In this document: positions 53,695 through 64,000 of the stretch, piece by piece
Layout of the letters: every line of letters starts with the position of its first letter
Numbering within the stretch: the stretch's first letter is position 1
Source of the DNA: Thomasclavelia ramosa DSM 1402
GTDB taxonomy: Bacteria; Bacillota_I; Bacilli_A; Erysipelotrichales; Coprobacillaceae
NCBI RefSeq assembly: GCF_014131695.1
Contig: NZ_CP036346.1
Location: forward strand, 2,108,001 to 2,172,000
Length of the DNA: 64,000 nucleotides
Direction of reading: 5' to 3'
The notes under the pieces: model-generated
Told to the model about the DNA's origin: nothing
Databases searched by the model: none
Seen by the model: the letters and a program-made list of their open reading frames with translations, nothing else
Position numbers and translations under genes: made by a program

Positions 53695-56600
53695 CTAGAT
53701 TTTCTCAGCTTTTTTAGCTTTTCTTTTTTTATTTGATACAAAGTATACTGCTCCTAAAGCCAATATTGAACTAAATCCTAAGACAACATATCCATTTATA
53801 TCAGAACTATCACCAGTTGCAGTGCTGCCTGTTTTAGTTAATTTTGTATCTGTTGGGTCATATACTCCACAATCCCATGTCATATCATATCCATCTTGAT
53901 CTAAATAGAATGAACGGGTATAATACCAAACTCCATCTTCGCTATAAATACCATCACTATCTTCAGCACTATCTTCACCTTGAGTAGACAATGTAACTTT
54001 GTATTTTGATGGAATTTCAAATTTAACTCGATAATATCCTTCTGATAGCTCATTGAAAATATAATATCCTTGGCTATTTGTATAAGTTGTACCTACTTCT
54101 TGCCAATCATTTTCATCAGCAATATTACCTGTTAAATTAGTTTCTAAAATAACTTTAATACCTTCAATACCTGTTCCATTTTCATCTTGAATGCCATTGA
54201 CATTTGTATCATACCAAACATAATCACCCACAGAACCTTTTGATTGAACGATTCCAGCATCCCATGTTAAATCTACTGTATTATATGCTAAATCAATAGT
54301 TTGAGTTGGGAAACCAAGTCCTGGTACATATTCATTTAAAGCATTAGAATCTAGTTCTGGATCATCCCCAGCATATGGAACTGTCAATTTTGTAGTAAGT
54401 GGTAAATCAAAGATTACACGATATTCAATACCAGTATAAGTTGAACCCTTTAAGTTATCAAAACGATATCTACCATCTTGATCAGTTATTGTATTTGCAA
54501 TTGATGTCCATACTTCTTCACCTTTTTGTCTAGCAAACAAATATACTGGTACATCCGGCATCACGATATCTGTTTCATCTTGAAGACCATCAGCATTAAC
54601 ATCTTTGAAAACATAGTCTCCTAAACTGCTATACAATCTTGCACCACCATCAACATTATCAACTCTTGTATTGACAGGAATATTAATAACTCCTGTATAT
54701 CCCGACATCCTATTCTCATTAGTCTCAATATGATAAGCCACATCACTATCAAGCGTATCATCATCACCAACATCTGCTTCAATAACCTTATATCCTTCAG
54801 GATATGTGAATTTAACAACATATGTTCCAGAATCTAAATAATCAAATAAATAGCTTCCATCTTCACCAACTACAGTAGATGCGACTAATTCTGTTGGGAT
54901 ATTATTTTCAATTCCAAATTCTTCATCAACCCGATATAATTCAACAATCGTACCAGGTAATTTGATATCAACATCTTTACCATCACTATCTTGATAATTT
55001 TGAATATCAGAATAATCACGATCTTCAAATGCAACACCAGATATTGCACTATAAACTGTTAACCCAGCATCAATTGTCATATCACTTGTATGATAAGCTA
55101 AATCAATTACTTCACTACGAGCAATTAAAGTATTCTTATTTTCATCAGTAATAGTTGGATTAGAATCAATTGCACTATCTGTTGTTCCACCATTTTTAGT
55201 AAAGTAGAAACGTTCCGCGTGTCCACCACCCATTGTTGGTTTAACACCACGAATATCAAATTCAACAACATAACTTCCATCTTCTAAATCAGTAAATAAA
55301 TAGTAACCATTTTCATCAGTTCTAGTAGTTTTTTCTGGAGTACCACTAACCTCACCATTAGTTACTGTATAAAGATTTACAATCACATCTTTTACACCAG
55401 TTTCTTCTGGATCTTGAATACCATTTTTATTTTCATCAAACCAGACAAAATCTCCTAGAGATCCTAATGCAACGTATCCTGCATCTAATGTTAAATTAGT
55501 TTCTCCTACTAAGCTGCCATCAGCTTGTTTAGTTGCGGTCAAAGTAAATAATTCTGTCTTACAATAATCATCCTTATTAAGATCATTTCCAATATTAGAA
55601 TCAGCTTCAATTTGTGGTTTTCCATCAACATCTTGAGCGTATCTTTGAGTTGGCTCATATTTATATAAAGACTCATCTTCTGGAATAGCAAATTCAACTT
55701 GATACTGATAATACTTGTTACCAACATAATCATTTGGATTAGTTGATGATGAATCCGTCTTACCATCTTTTAAAACATTACAATCTTGATTTGTAAATTC
55801 ATATTTACCACTGGCATCAGTCAAAGTTGTTTCTGAATCTAATTCTTTAGTTACTTTTCCTTCATTTTGATTAATCGTTGTAACAAATTTATGCAATGTT
55901 ACATTTAAACCTTGAACCGGTAAATCATTGCTATCTTGTAAACCATCACGGTTCATATCATAGAATGCATAATCACCGATTGTTCCTTTAGGTAATGCAA
56001 TTTCAGCTTTAACTTCAAGATTTTCAACAATATCACTGTCATTTACAGTATCTAGACCAGTACGTTTAACTGCAACTAAAGCAGAGTTAGACATTAACTT
56101 ACCAGATACTTTCTCTAAATCTGAAGTACTGTACTCAGGAGCAGACATGTTGACATGCAATTCAATTGACTGATTAGGTTCTAATGGCGCATTAGAGAAA
56201 TCAAATTCAACAGCAATAGCACTAACTAGTCTTAAATCAATATCATTTGATGCTTCTATCCATTGATGAGCGCCGCTTGTCCAATCATCATCATCCATAT
56301 TACCATATACAATTGGCAATTCTTCTGAAGCAGTTTTACTTGTACGGGCATCTTGTTTCCATTCATCCCATTTAGTATCTTCACTTTCACCAACACAATA
56401 GTAGACTTTATAAGAAACACCTGGTGTTAAACAATCTACATAATTTAAAATTGGTGATTTATCAAGATTTGTAACCCTTGCAGTATAGTTATCATTTGTA
56501 CGATTAACTAACGAGTCACCTTCAAATGGTAAAATATCTACAACACGCGCCTTACTAACAGCACGATCTGATTTTTCACCATTTTTAAATACAATCTTAT

Positions 56601-59600
56601 AATCCAAATCTTCGCCAGGAGCTGTTTTAGCAATCTGATTATTATTTAAATAATCATCATCATAAATACCTTTAACTTGTTTATAGATTGATAAATAATT
56701 TTGTTCATTGATTTTAATGATTCCGTTACTATTTGGATACTTTAATCCATCACCGGTTTCATCTGGTTTATTAGTAATTTCATCTAGCACACTGTCAGCA
56801 ACAAGTGTATTGTAACTAGAACCTGTAGCGGATTCGACAGTAAAACTATTTCCATAAGGATTTTCAGCTGACAAAGCAATAATTTTTCCACTAGTAAAGT
56901 ATGCTGGTGCCCATAATGTTGTGCTAGTATCATTAATTGAACTAGTTCCTTTATAACTAATCTGTATCTTCATTCCAGGTTTAAATTTAAAATCTTCACC
57001 TAAATCAATTGTTATCTTCTTAGTTTTTGATGTCGTTTCAACTAATTGATTATTTTCAACAACACGAGCAGGAACATCATTAGTATAAGTAACAGTATAT
57101 TCATCTGGTTCTAATGCTTTACCTGAGGTATCTCCATCATGTTCAAATACTATTACTTGGAACCTAGTTTGTAAATCTCCTATACTATAACTATTATTAT
57201 TTAGTGACATACCGATAGGTAAATCAAAACTAATAATTGGTTGTTCAATAATTTCATTTTCCTTAGTTGATTCATTTTTAACAGTAATTACACTTTCAAT
57301 AGTTTCACCTGGCTTATAAGTTTTATCCTTCTCACCAGAAACAATTCCTAGTGAAACTCGAGGAGTTACTGATTCTTTTAAAGGATAATATAGATTTACT
57401 ATATCTGAAACTTTTGTATACTGCGCATTTTGATCATTACCTTCATTATCTTTAAGTGTATAGTTATATGTTACACTTGTTTGGTTTGAAACTCTTCTAA
57501 CTTCATGAACAGTCGCATCTGAAGGACGTTTATTAAATGTCACATTCACATCAATTCCTGTAGCATTAAAATTCTCTGCAATTAAGTCCTTGCTAACAAC
57601 ATTTGTATATACTACTTTGATTTTTAATGCATTTAAACCTTCTAAACTAATTCCTTGACTATTCGTTGAGACATCAGCAACTAAACTATTATTAGTCATC
57701 CATTCATCACTACCAGCTGTTTGATAGTATACTCGAGCTTGAATCTTATTACCATTTTTATCAGTTGCACTATGAACTGTTACAGTATTAACTACATAAG
57801 GTGCATCTGGCATATATTCAACCGAATTACCATTAGCATCATAATAATACATTTTAATTAAACTATCTTCCACTTCAACACTTCTTACTGGTACATCATT
57901 TTTAGCTTGAGCATATTCTCTCAATAAGAATGTTTCTGTATCCGCAGCATCTAATAATGGTGTTTCAACAGTCTTTGCAGTTAATAAAGTGTTATTATCA
58001 CCATCAATATACTTTATGATCTTACCATCAATATCCATAATATCAGATTGCTTTTTATTCTTAAATTCAAGATAGTTTTTACTCTGTTCTGATAAAATAA
58101 CTGTTTCATCTTGGACTGGATATACTTTTACAGATTGTTCGATGTCATGATACTTGTCATCAAGAGTATAACCATCAGGCGCTTTAATTTCTGTAACTAC
58201 ATAAGTTGTACCTTCTTTATTAGCTGGCAGTAATTCTGTTTTAGCTATTCCATCTTCATTTGTAGTAATAATAATTGGTACAAAACCACTATCGTTAGGA
58301 TTAGTTATTTTAAATACTGCCCCTGCTAAGTTTTCATTAGCATCACTTGTCTTTTTAACAACTATTTTACCCATATTAGAATGGTTGATTATTTTACCAT
58401 CTGTATTTGGTAAGTATTCTTTTACTGTACTTTGTCCTGATTCAACAGTAACAGGATACACAATAGTATCAAGTTCAAAACCGTCTAAAGTCGCAACTTC
58501 TTTTACATAATAATTTCCAGCAGGAACATCAGTCCATATAATTTTACCATCTTTACCAGTAGTTTTTACTGTTTGAACTAAGTCACCAGATTCTTGGTAC
58601 AATCCAAATTCAACACCTTCTAAGACTTTATTTCCCACATTTGAATAGTTACTGCGATCATCATATTTAGTAATAACCACTTTACCAAGGGCTTGATTAA
58701 CCACTGTATTTGCATCTTTAGAAGTAACTGTTGTCACTTTGCCGGCTTCAATCGTAAATTCAATTGGCTGCATAATCTCGAAATTGTCTGGCGCAGTGAT
58801 TTCTACTAACTGATATTTACCAGTTTCAATTACCGAAGATTCAAATTTACCATCTGTATTTTCTATCGTAAATGAATCCAAATAATTCTCATAATCTCCA
58901 TCTGTATTCTTTTTCATCAATTGGAAAGTAGCTCCACTTAAACCTTTTCCTTCAGGATCAGTTTTAGTAAATGTAAACTTACCAGCTGTTGTCGTATTAA
59001 TAATAGGACCATGATTTTGAGCATCATCTGTTTTTCCAGCTTCGGTATAAACAATATTTTGTTCTCCTTCAGTTACCTCAACAGCATATACATCATTCAT
59101 AACTGTTTCATCATAACCATCAGGAACCTTCGTTTCAACAAATAAATATTTTCCTTTTTCTAAATTATCAAAGATGACAATTCCTAAAGTATCACTATTT
59201 TTTACTATTCCATTAACCTTTTCATCATCTTGCAGTTTACTATCACCATTTACATCTTTATATAAAGTAAATTCAGCTCCAGCTAATGGGAAACGTGTAG
59301 TCTTACTATCATTTGCTCCATAAATAGACCATTCTGATATCTTTTCGATTTTAATACTTCCTAAAGGTTCATTTTCAACTTCAATAGTTGTTACTTCTCC
59401 ATTAGTTTTGGTTGTAACTTTAATTCGATTAGAATCTTTGATTACATAACCATTTGGTGATATATCTTCTTGTAAATAATAAGTAGTGTTCGGGCGTAAA
59501 TTATCAAAAACAATTCCTTTATCTTTTTGATACGTTGCAGTAGCAACTAAATTCCCATCCGTTTGAGCATCATATAAACTAAATGTTGTACCGTCTAACT

Positions 59601-62600
59601 TATCAATTTCTTTTCCAGTATGACTATCTTTTTTAATTACTTTAAGTGATTGTTTCATCATATTAGTAATTTCAATTTTTCCATCAGTACCAGTAACTTT
59701 TAGAGCCTCTACTGTGTAAGGACCATAAAGAGTATCATTTAAGAAATAATCGTTATTAGTAGATTTTTCTTTTAGTGTATATTCCCCAGCCGGTAATAAT
59801 TTTGTTCTAGCAACACCATTTTTATTTGTTTTAATTGTATCGACTAAGATTCCGGATTCATTAAACACTTCAAAAACAACATCAGCTAATTTCTTTGTTT
59901 TATCATAATGATCAACTTTCGTAATTTCTAATTTGCCATAAGATGAAGTATTACTGATAACATTATCGGCTTTACCTGATTCATTACCATTTTCGTCAAC
60001 TTTGACAATCTCTTTTGTAATATCTCCAGGTGTAATGGTAAACTTACCAAGATATGCATAATCCGCAAAACCATTATTTTTATTTGTAGTACCTACAGTA
60101 GTTTCTTGTAAGATATAATCACCTGCTTCTAACCACTTTTTACTAGTAACATCAGTTCCATTAACTTTGAACTGAAGCTTACCATTAGATTGTGATACTG
60201 CTGTTCCAACTAAATTAGTAGACGATAAATCTAGGGTACCGTCAGCTAATTTAACTGATTTATATACATTAAAGTTTACTCCACTTAAAGCAACCGGATT
60301 AGTTAGACCATTAGCATCTAGATAGGTTCCTTGTTTTGTTAATTCAACACTACCCTTTGGTACATTTGTTACAACCAATGGCTTCTTGACAGCATCTGAA
60401 ACCGTAGTATAAACGCTACCATCTAAACCAGTAACTTTATCTGCTTCGATTGTAAATTCACGTGGTGTTGGATTCAATACATACCCATCAGTGCTAATCA
60501 AACTTTCAACCAGCACATAATTTCCAGGTTTCAAATAGTCTGTCAATACAGCATTTTGATTACCATTTGTCGTGATAGTTGAAATTGGTGTATCTTTACT
60601 ATAATCATGTCCAGCCTCGTCATTTTTAGCATAAATATTGAATGTCGCTTTTATATAAGTATTTGAATTAGTACTAGACACCTTATTCAATGCTAATTTA
60701 CCATAATTACTAGTATTAACAATCACATTAGAAGCATCTGCTTGATCTGAATAGAGATCCGTATTATCGGTATCAAAACCTAAATTAACTAAATATTTAG
60801 TAGTATCTGGTGCAACGACATGCTCTGGTAATGAAGTTATATCTTCTTCAACTACATATAATCCAGCTGGAGAAGGAGCTGTCATAAAGCTGCCTGTTTT
60901 CCCTGAAGAAATAGTACCAGTTGTATAAGTTACTTCTTCTCCCGTTTTAATATACCACTTATCACCTATTTTAAATGCATCAGCAACGCTTTCATTCGAT
61001 TCTACAACTGGATATACTTTGAAATTAATTCCTGTTAATGCTGATTGTTCACCTGCAAATTTTAAAACTTTACTAACCCAGATCTGACGATATTTATAAT
61101 TTATAAATGTAACCGTTTCATTAGTATCAGCATCCTTTAAAAAATACACCTTACCATTGACTTCAACAGTCACTTTACGAATATCTGTGTTTTTATTATA
61201 GCCAGCTGGCTGTTTTAATTCAGTAACATAATAAGTTTGAGTAGAATCAATATTTTCAAACTTGAAGTACTTATCAGTAGATACAGCTGTACTTACCAAA
61301 TCATATTCTGCCCATTTTTCTGAATCAGCAATTACCTCATCTATTTCAGTTTGACTTAACTTATTCAATCTATCTGCACCAGTTTCAGTACTAAACAATC
61401 CCATGGTAGCACCAGCAAGTAATTTTTCTGCCTCATCGTATTTATAACCGATTGGATTAGTCAATAAATAGTTCTGTACTTCGATTTCGCTAATATGTTG
61501 TGCTTTGATTTCACCAACATACCACCATTCGTGGATTATTCCATAATAGTCTGGAGCTCTTACTTCTTGTAATACTACTTCTTTACCTGGATCAAGGAAA
61601 ACTGAATAACCAACCCCAGGATCTTTTGAGGATTTACCATTTGCATCATATAAAACAGCTGTTCCCGAAATAATCTTTGTTGAAATCCCACTATCACTTA
61701 CAGTATATTTTTTACCATCATTAGCAGTAATTGTTTGGCTTCCATTGCTATCAACGTAATAAATTTTAAACTCTGCTCCATCTAATAGAACTGTCTTATC
61801 TTCATTTGTTTTAGTTAATTTTATTTTTCCTTTTTTAGGTGTGTTTTCAAATGTAACATGCGTTGTTTTACCAGCCTCAAGTTCAACTACTTTTGGTGGT
61901 TGTTGTTCATAATCATTTTGCTGCTCAGCAGTTAAATTTTCTTCAACAATATAGAATCCCGGCTCTAATCCTGAAACCGTCTTCTCTACAACATCACTTT
62001 CAATCGTTGCTAAAGCATTACCATCTTTAACATACCATTTATCATCTTTACTAATTGCGCCATCTTCATCTGATGATACTTCTTTTGCTTTATAGACACT
62101 AAATTTTATTCCTGCTAGCGGTTCACTAACATCTTTATTATCCTTATCTAACCATTTAGCTGTTTTAACTAAACCAAGGCTGCTGTATGGCACATTTTCA
62201 ATTGGATTTTCAACATAAACTTTATTTGTTTTACCTTCAACAATCTCAAATTCATGTGGAGTTGGATCAATTGTATAGTTTCCAACCACAGCTTTTTCAA
62301 TTAATACATATTTCCCCGGTGCTAAGAATTCACTAGTAACCACATTACCATCAGCTTTTGTCGTAAGTACATACACTGGATCACCAGTATAATTTCCTGT
62401 TTCATTCCATTTATAAACATTAAATGTCGCTGCTACTCCAGTATCACTGTCAACTGAGCTGACCTTTTTAACTGCCACCTTACCTTTGATCAAACGGTTG
62501 ACTACATCAACATTTGATACTAATTTATCATCAGTATTTGAGCCAGGCTTTACAGTTACGACCTTTGCATTACCACCTTCAACTTCAAATTCTGATTTAA

Positions 62601-64000
62601 CATTTTTTTCAACAACCCAATATTCTCCAGCATCTACTATTTTTGAAGTAGCGATACCATCATTATTAGTTGTAACTGTTAAAAGCGTCTTATTAGTATC
62701 AGCAATTTTACGGTCCTCATCAATATTCGTACTTAACTTAGGAAAATATTCAAACGTTATATTTCCCGCTGGTTTAGCGATAGTTTCATCAATATTAAAT
62801 GAAGTCTTTGTAATTGTAAACTTACCTTTAGGAACATTTGCAACAATCTCTTTGCTCTCATAAACTAATGAATTATTTGTATCATTAACTTGTGGTGCGG
62901 TAAATGAATATTCAGTCGTATTTAATGTATATCCATCCGGTGCTTTGGTTTCAACGTAATAATATGTTGCTCCAGGTGTTAATCCAGTAAAGATTACATA
63001 CCCTTGACCATTAGATTCAATTCCTTCATCAATTACCTTTTTATCAGCATCTAATAATTTAAATTCCGCTTTATATAAGCCAGTATTATGATCTAAAGAT
63101 GACACTTTTCTAATCATATATCCAACTAACGGATCGTTAGAAACAGTTTTACTAGTTTCTTTATTATTTTCAATCTTAAAATCAATATTTTTCGTATTAA
63201 CAGCATAGCCAGTTAACTTCGAAGTTTCCTTTAAGTAGTATTCACCAGCTTCTAAAAACTTAGTTTTAGCTTTACCATCACTATCTGTTTTAATTGTATC
63301 AACTTTAGTATCATCATCTTTACGGTAAACATCAAATGTTACATTGGCAAGTGGCTCCTTTGTTTTAGAATCTATTTTAGTCACTTCTAAATATCCTAAT
63401 GTAGTTGATTCATTCATGATCTCTTTAGTAGCTGTTTTTCCAGATTGAATTTCGACTGTAATTACATCTGTTAATTGATTATAGCCACTAGGCGCTTCAA
63501 ATTCTTTTAAATAATATGTTCCAGCAGCTAACTCAACTTTATTAGAATTTGAACTACTTGAAACCGAATTGTTAGATTCAATTACAATTGGATTACCCGC
63601 ATCATCTTTTACAAGGCTATCATCTGTAACATTTTTATTTGTATAAACATGGAATTTAGCTCCAGCTAAATTAACCGTAATAGTTGGATAATCTTTTAAT
63701 GATCCTTTTTTCAAGATTTGTAAATATCCTAATTCTTCATTTTTTACTGTAACTTCATTTAATGTTTGCGTTTTTAATTCTGTCACATAATAATTTTCAT
63801 CAAGTTTATAATGATTAGGTGCTTTAGTTTCTTGATATACATAAAAACCTTTAACTAAAGCTTTTGATTCCTCATTACCATTTAAAGTAAAACTGTCCAC
63901 ACTACTGAAATCTTCAGACTCAATAGCTATATTAGCGGTTTCTTTAGATTCAAAAGGCCCATAAACAGTAAACTCAGCACCATTTAATTTTTTTGTTTCT
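53695..64000 (-). CDS. Giant SpaA/Cna_B and SdrD_B repeat adhesin, 5' end beyond the window
   Basis: More than 3,430 codons open to the window edge; a GTG at 63900 is internal, since the frame continues upstream through another SpaA unit (KLNGAEFTVYGPF). From the edge to about 58080 there are some 17 SpaA/Cna_B units (K-x-x-K-x-D/S start; LAGA/VxFxVY; YYLKE.xAPxGY), which form Lys-Asn isopeptide bonds. A DUF11-like and beta-rich middle follows (about 58080-55990). Five SdrD_B units (GDYVWYDTNxNGIQD pattern, Ca-binding Asp/Asn) occupy 55985-53890. The end is LTKTG, TATGDS, a membrane helix and KKRKAKKAEKI, a sortase sorting signal. Probably a wall-anchored adhesin or pilus-like stalk. Confidence 0.92.
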   Translation of the reverse strand, partial: ETKKLNGAEFTVYGPFESKETANIAIESEDFSSVDSFTLNGNEESKALVKGFYVYQETKAPNHYKLDENYYVTELKTQTLNEVTVKNEELGYLQILKKGSLKDYPTITVNLAGAKFHVYTNKNVTDDSLVKDDAGNPIVIESNNSVSSSSNSNKVELAAGTYYLKEFEAPSGYNQLTDVITVEIQSGKTATKEIMNESTTLGYLEVTKIDSKTKEPLANVTFDVYRKDDDTKVDTIKTDSDGKAKTKFLEAGEYYLKETSKLTGYAVNTKNIDFKIENNKETSKTVSNDPLVGYMIRKVSSLDHNTGLYKAEFKLLDADKKVIDEGIESNGQGYVIFTGLTPGATYYYVETKAPDGYTLNTTEYSFTAPQVNDTNNSLVYESKEIVANVPKGKFTITKTSFNIDETIAKPAGNITFEYFPKLSTNIDEDRKIADTNKTLLTVTTNNDGIATSKIVDAGEYWVVEKNVKSEFEVEGGNAKVVTVKPGSNTDDKLVSNVDVVNRLIKGKVAVKKVSSVDSDTGVAATFNVYKWNETGNYTGDPVYVLTTKADGNVVTSEFLAPGKYVLIEKAVVGNYTIDPTPHEFEIVEGKTNKVYVENPIENVPYSSLGLVKTAKWLDKDNKDVSEPLAGIKFSVYKAKEVSSDEDGAISKDDKWYVKDGNALATIESDVVEKTVSGLEPGFYIVEENLTAEQQNDYEQQPPKVVELEAGKTTHVTFENTPKKGKIKLTKTNEDKTVLLDGAEFKIYYVDSNGSQTITANDGKKYTVSDSGISTKIISGTAVLYDANGKSSKDPGVGYSVFLDPGKEVVLQEVRAPDYYGIIHEWWYVGEIKAQHISEIEVQNYLLTNPIGYKYDEAEKLLAGATMGLFSTETGADRLNKLSQTEIDEVIADSEKWAEYDLVSTAVSTDKYFKFENIDSTQTYYVTELKQPAGYNKNTDIRKVTVEVNGKVYFLKDADTNETVTFINYKYRQIWVSKVLKFAGEQSALTGINFKVYPVVESNESVADAFKIGDKWYIKTGEEVTYTTGTISSGKTGSFMTAPSPAGLYVVEEDITSLPEHVVAPDTTKYLVNLGFDTDNTDLYSDQADASNVIVNTSNYGKLALNKVSSTNSNTYIKATFNIYAKNDEAGHDYSKDTPISTITTNGNQNAVLTDYLKPGNYVLVESLISTDGYVLNPTPREFTIEADKVTGLDGSVYTTVSDAVKKPLVVTNVPKGSVELTKQGTYLDANGLTNPVALSGVNFNVYKSVKLADGTLDLSSTNLVGTAVSQSNGKLQFKVNGTDVTSKKWLEAGDYILQETTVGTTNKNNGFADYAYLGKFTITPGDITKEIVKVDENGNESGKADNVISNTSSYGKLEITKVDHYDKTKKLADVVFEVFNESGILVDTIKTNKNGVARTKLLPAGEYTLKEKSTNNDYFLNDTLYGPYTVEALKVTGTDGKIEITNMMKQSLKVIKKDSHTGKEIDKLDGTTFSLYDAQTDGNLVATATYQKDKGIVFDNLRPNTTYYLQEDISPNGYVIKDSNRIKVTTKTNGEVTTIEVENEPLGSIKIEKISEWSIYGANDSKTTRFPLAGAEFTLYKDVNGDSKLQDDEKVNGIVKNSDTLGIVIFDNLEKGKYLFVETKVPDGYDETVMNDVYAVEVTEGEQNIVYTEAGKTDDAQNHGPIINTTTAGKFTFTKTDPEGKGLSGATFQLMKKNTDGDYENYLDSFTIENTDGKFESSVIETGKYQLVEITAPDNFEIMQPIEFTIEAGKVTTVTSKDANTVVNQALGKVVITKYDDRSNYSNVGNKVLEGVEFGLYQESGDLVQTVKTTGKDGKIIWTDVPAGNYYVKEVATLDGFELDTIVYPVTVESGQSTVKEYLPNTDGKIINHSNMGKIVVKKTSDANENLAGAVFKITNPNDSGFVPIIITTNEDGIAKTELLPANKEGTTYVVTEIKAPDGYTLDDKYHDIEQSVKVYPVQDETVILSEQSKNYLEFKNKKQSDIMDIDGKIIKYIDGDNNTLLTAKTVETPLLDAADTETFLLREYAQAKNDVPVRSVEVEDSLIKMYYYDANGNSVEYMPDAPYVVNTVTVHSATDKNGNKIQARVYYQTAGSDEWMTNNSLVADVSTNSQGISLEGLNALKIKVVYTNVVSKDLIAENFNATGIDVNVTFNKRPSDATVHEVRRVSNQTSVTYNYTLKDNEGNDQNAQYTKVSDIVNLYYPLKESVTPRVSLGIVSGEKDKTYKPGETIESVITVKNESTKENEIIEQPIISFDLPIGMSLNNNSYSIGDLQTRFQVIVFEHDGDTSGKALEPDEYTVTYTNDVPARVVENNQLVETTSKTKKITIDLGEDFKFKPGMKIQISYKGTSSINDTSTTLWAPAYFTSGKIIALSAENPYGNSFTVESATGSSYNTLVADSVLDEITNKPDETGDGLKYPNSNGIIKINEQNYLSIYKQVKGIYDDDYLNNNQIAKTAPGEDLDYKIVFKNGEKSDRAVSKARVVDILPFEGDSLVNRTNDNYTARVTNLDKSPILNYVDCLTPGVSYKVYYCVGESEDTKWDEWKQDARTSKTASEELPIVYGNMDDDDWTSGAHQWIEASNDIDLRLVSAIAVEFDFSNAPLEPNQSIELHVNMSAPEYSTSDLEKVSGKLMSNSALVAVKRTGLDTVNDSDIVENLEVKAEIALPKGTIGDYAFYDMNRDGLQDSNDLPVQGLNVTLHKFVTTINQNEGKVTKELDSETTLTDASGKYEFTNQDCNVLKDGKTDSSSTNPNDYVGNKYYQYQVEFAIPEDESLYKYEPTQRYAQDVDGKPQIEADSNIGNDLNKDDYCKTELFTLTATKQADGSLVGETNLTLDAGYVALGSLGDFVWFDENKNGIQDPEETGVKDVIVNLYTVTNGEVSGTPEKTTRTDENGYYLFTDLEDGSYVVEFDIRGVKPTMGGGHAERFYFTKNGGTTDSAIDSNPTITDENKNTLIARSEVIDLAYHTSDMTIDAGLTVYSAISGVAFEDRDYSDIQNYQDSDGKDVDIKLPGTIVELYRVDEEFGIENNIPTELVASTVVGEDGSYLFDYLDSGTYVVKFTYPEGYKVIEADVGDDDTLDSDVAYHIETNENRMSGYTGVINIPVNTRVDNVDGGARLYSSLGDYVFKDVNADGLQDETDIVMPDVPVYLFARQKGEEVWTSIANTITDQDGRYRFDNLKGSTYTGIEYRVIFDLPLTTKLTVPYAGDDPELDSNALNEYVPGLGFPTQTIDLAYNTVDLTWDAGIVQSKGSVGDYVWYDTNVNGIQDENGTGIEGIKVILETNLTGNIADENDWQEVGTTYTNSQGYYIFNELSEGYYRVKFEIPSKYKVTLSTQGEDSAEDSDGIYSEDGVWYYTRSFYLDQDGYDMTWDCGVYDPTDTKLTKTGSTATGDSSDINGYVVLGFSSILALGAVYFVSNKKRKAKKAEKI

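Noticed and set aside
63898-63900. GTG at 63900 as start of the giant adhesin.
   Set aside because: The frame stays open to the edge with a further SpaA unit and there is no signal peptide, so the true start is outside the window.
1-64000. CRISPR arrays, tRNA/rRNA genes, insertion sequences or prophage.
   Set aside because: No regularly spaced direct repeats, no cloverleaf or rRNA segments, and no transposase, integrase or phage structural gene were seen.

Overview
The window is AT-rich, low-GC Gram-positive chromosome. It carries the endospore genes spoIIAA-spoIIAB-sigF, gpr, spoIIP and a dacF-type carboxypeptidase, plus a Firmicutes housekeeping block. It also has sortase-type surface proteins, a P-loop HPrK/PEPCK-like protein and a single-chain GlyRS. 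Together these fit a spore-forming gut member of the Erysipelotrichales (Thomasclavelia / former Clostridium ramosum group). That assignment is an inference from gene content, not from a 16S sequence; no rRNA, tRNA or CRISPR array is visible.

Layout. (1) 1-1173: 3'-truncated polysaccharide deacetylase, then the HPrK/PEPCK-like protein (1305-3059). (2) 3209-7181: sporulation island; spoIIAA-spoIIAB-sigF is followed by two tandem type I signal peptidases, with dacF divergent. (3) 7889-16553: capsule/exopolysaccharide control region. It holds a live CpsC-CpsB-CpsD set on the + strand, a CapD-type 4,6-dehydratase and a second, inverted CpsD copy. It also holds a scar where a CapD fragment abuts a headless MBG-domain surface protein. 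No glycosyltransferase lies in the window. (4) 16845-18893: three-gene class D sortase module. (5) 18974-25323: XRE regulator, HAD phosphatase, pyrimidine-nucleoside phosphorylase, YbjQ-like protein, fmt, a YqxA-like small protein, spoIIP, gpr, and divergent rpsT. (6) 25357-36310: pepF, xanthine/uracil permease, ispG, YqfT-like protein, nfo, cshB, YqfQ-like protein, ispH, a MATE transporter, and a frameshifted HAD phosphatase. (7) 36730-48138: a long minus-strand run ybeY-cdd-era-recO, ygiQ-hydrolase, glyQS, dnaG-rpoD-trmK-nif3, broadly collinear with Bacillus. (8) 48152-64000: a C39-peptidase ABC exporter with its BTAD regulator directly upstream of ybeY, a MucBP-repeat surface protein, and the C-terminal 3,400+ residues of a giant SpaA/SdrD-type adhesin.

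How it works together: the sigF operon sits under a perfect Spo0A box and would drive forespore gene expression (gpr, spoIIP and dacF are classical members of that programme). The YqfQ/YqfT/IspH/CshB/Nfo/IspG/TrmK/Nif3 neighbourhood is the syntenic RNA, DNA-repair and isoprenoid block known from Bacillus. The most unusual parts are the rearranged capsule-control region with two patchily identical inverted tyrosine-kinase genes, the sortase D triad, the signal-peptidase pair behind sigF, and the orphan C39 exporter with a hairpin that overlaps its own Shine-Dalgarno.
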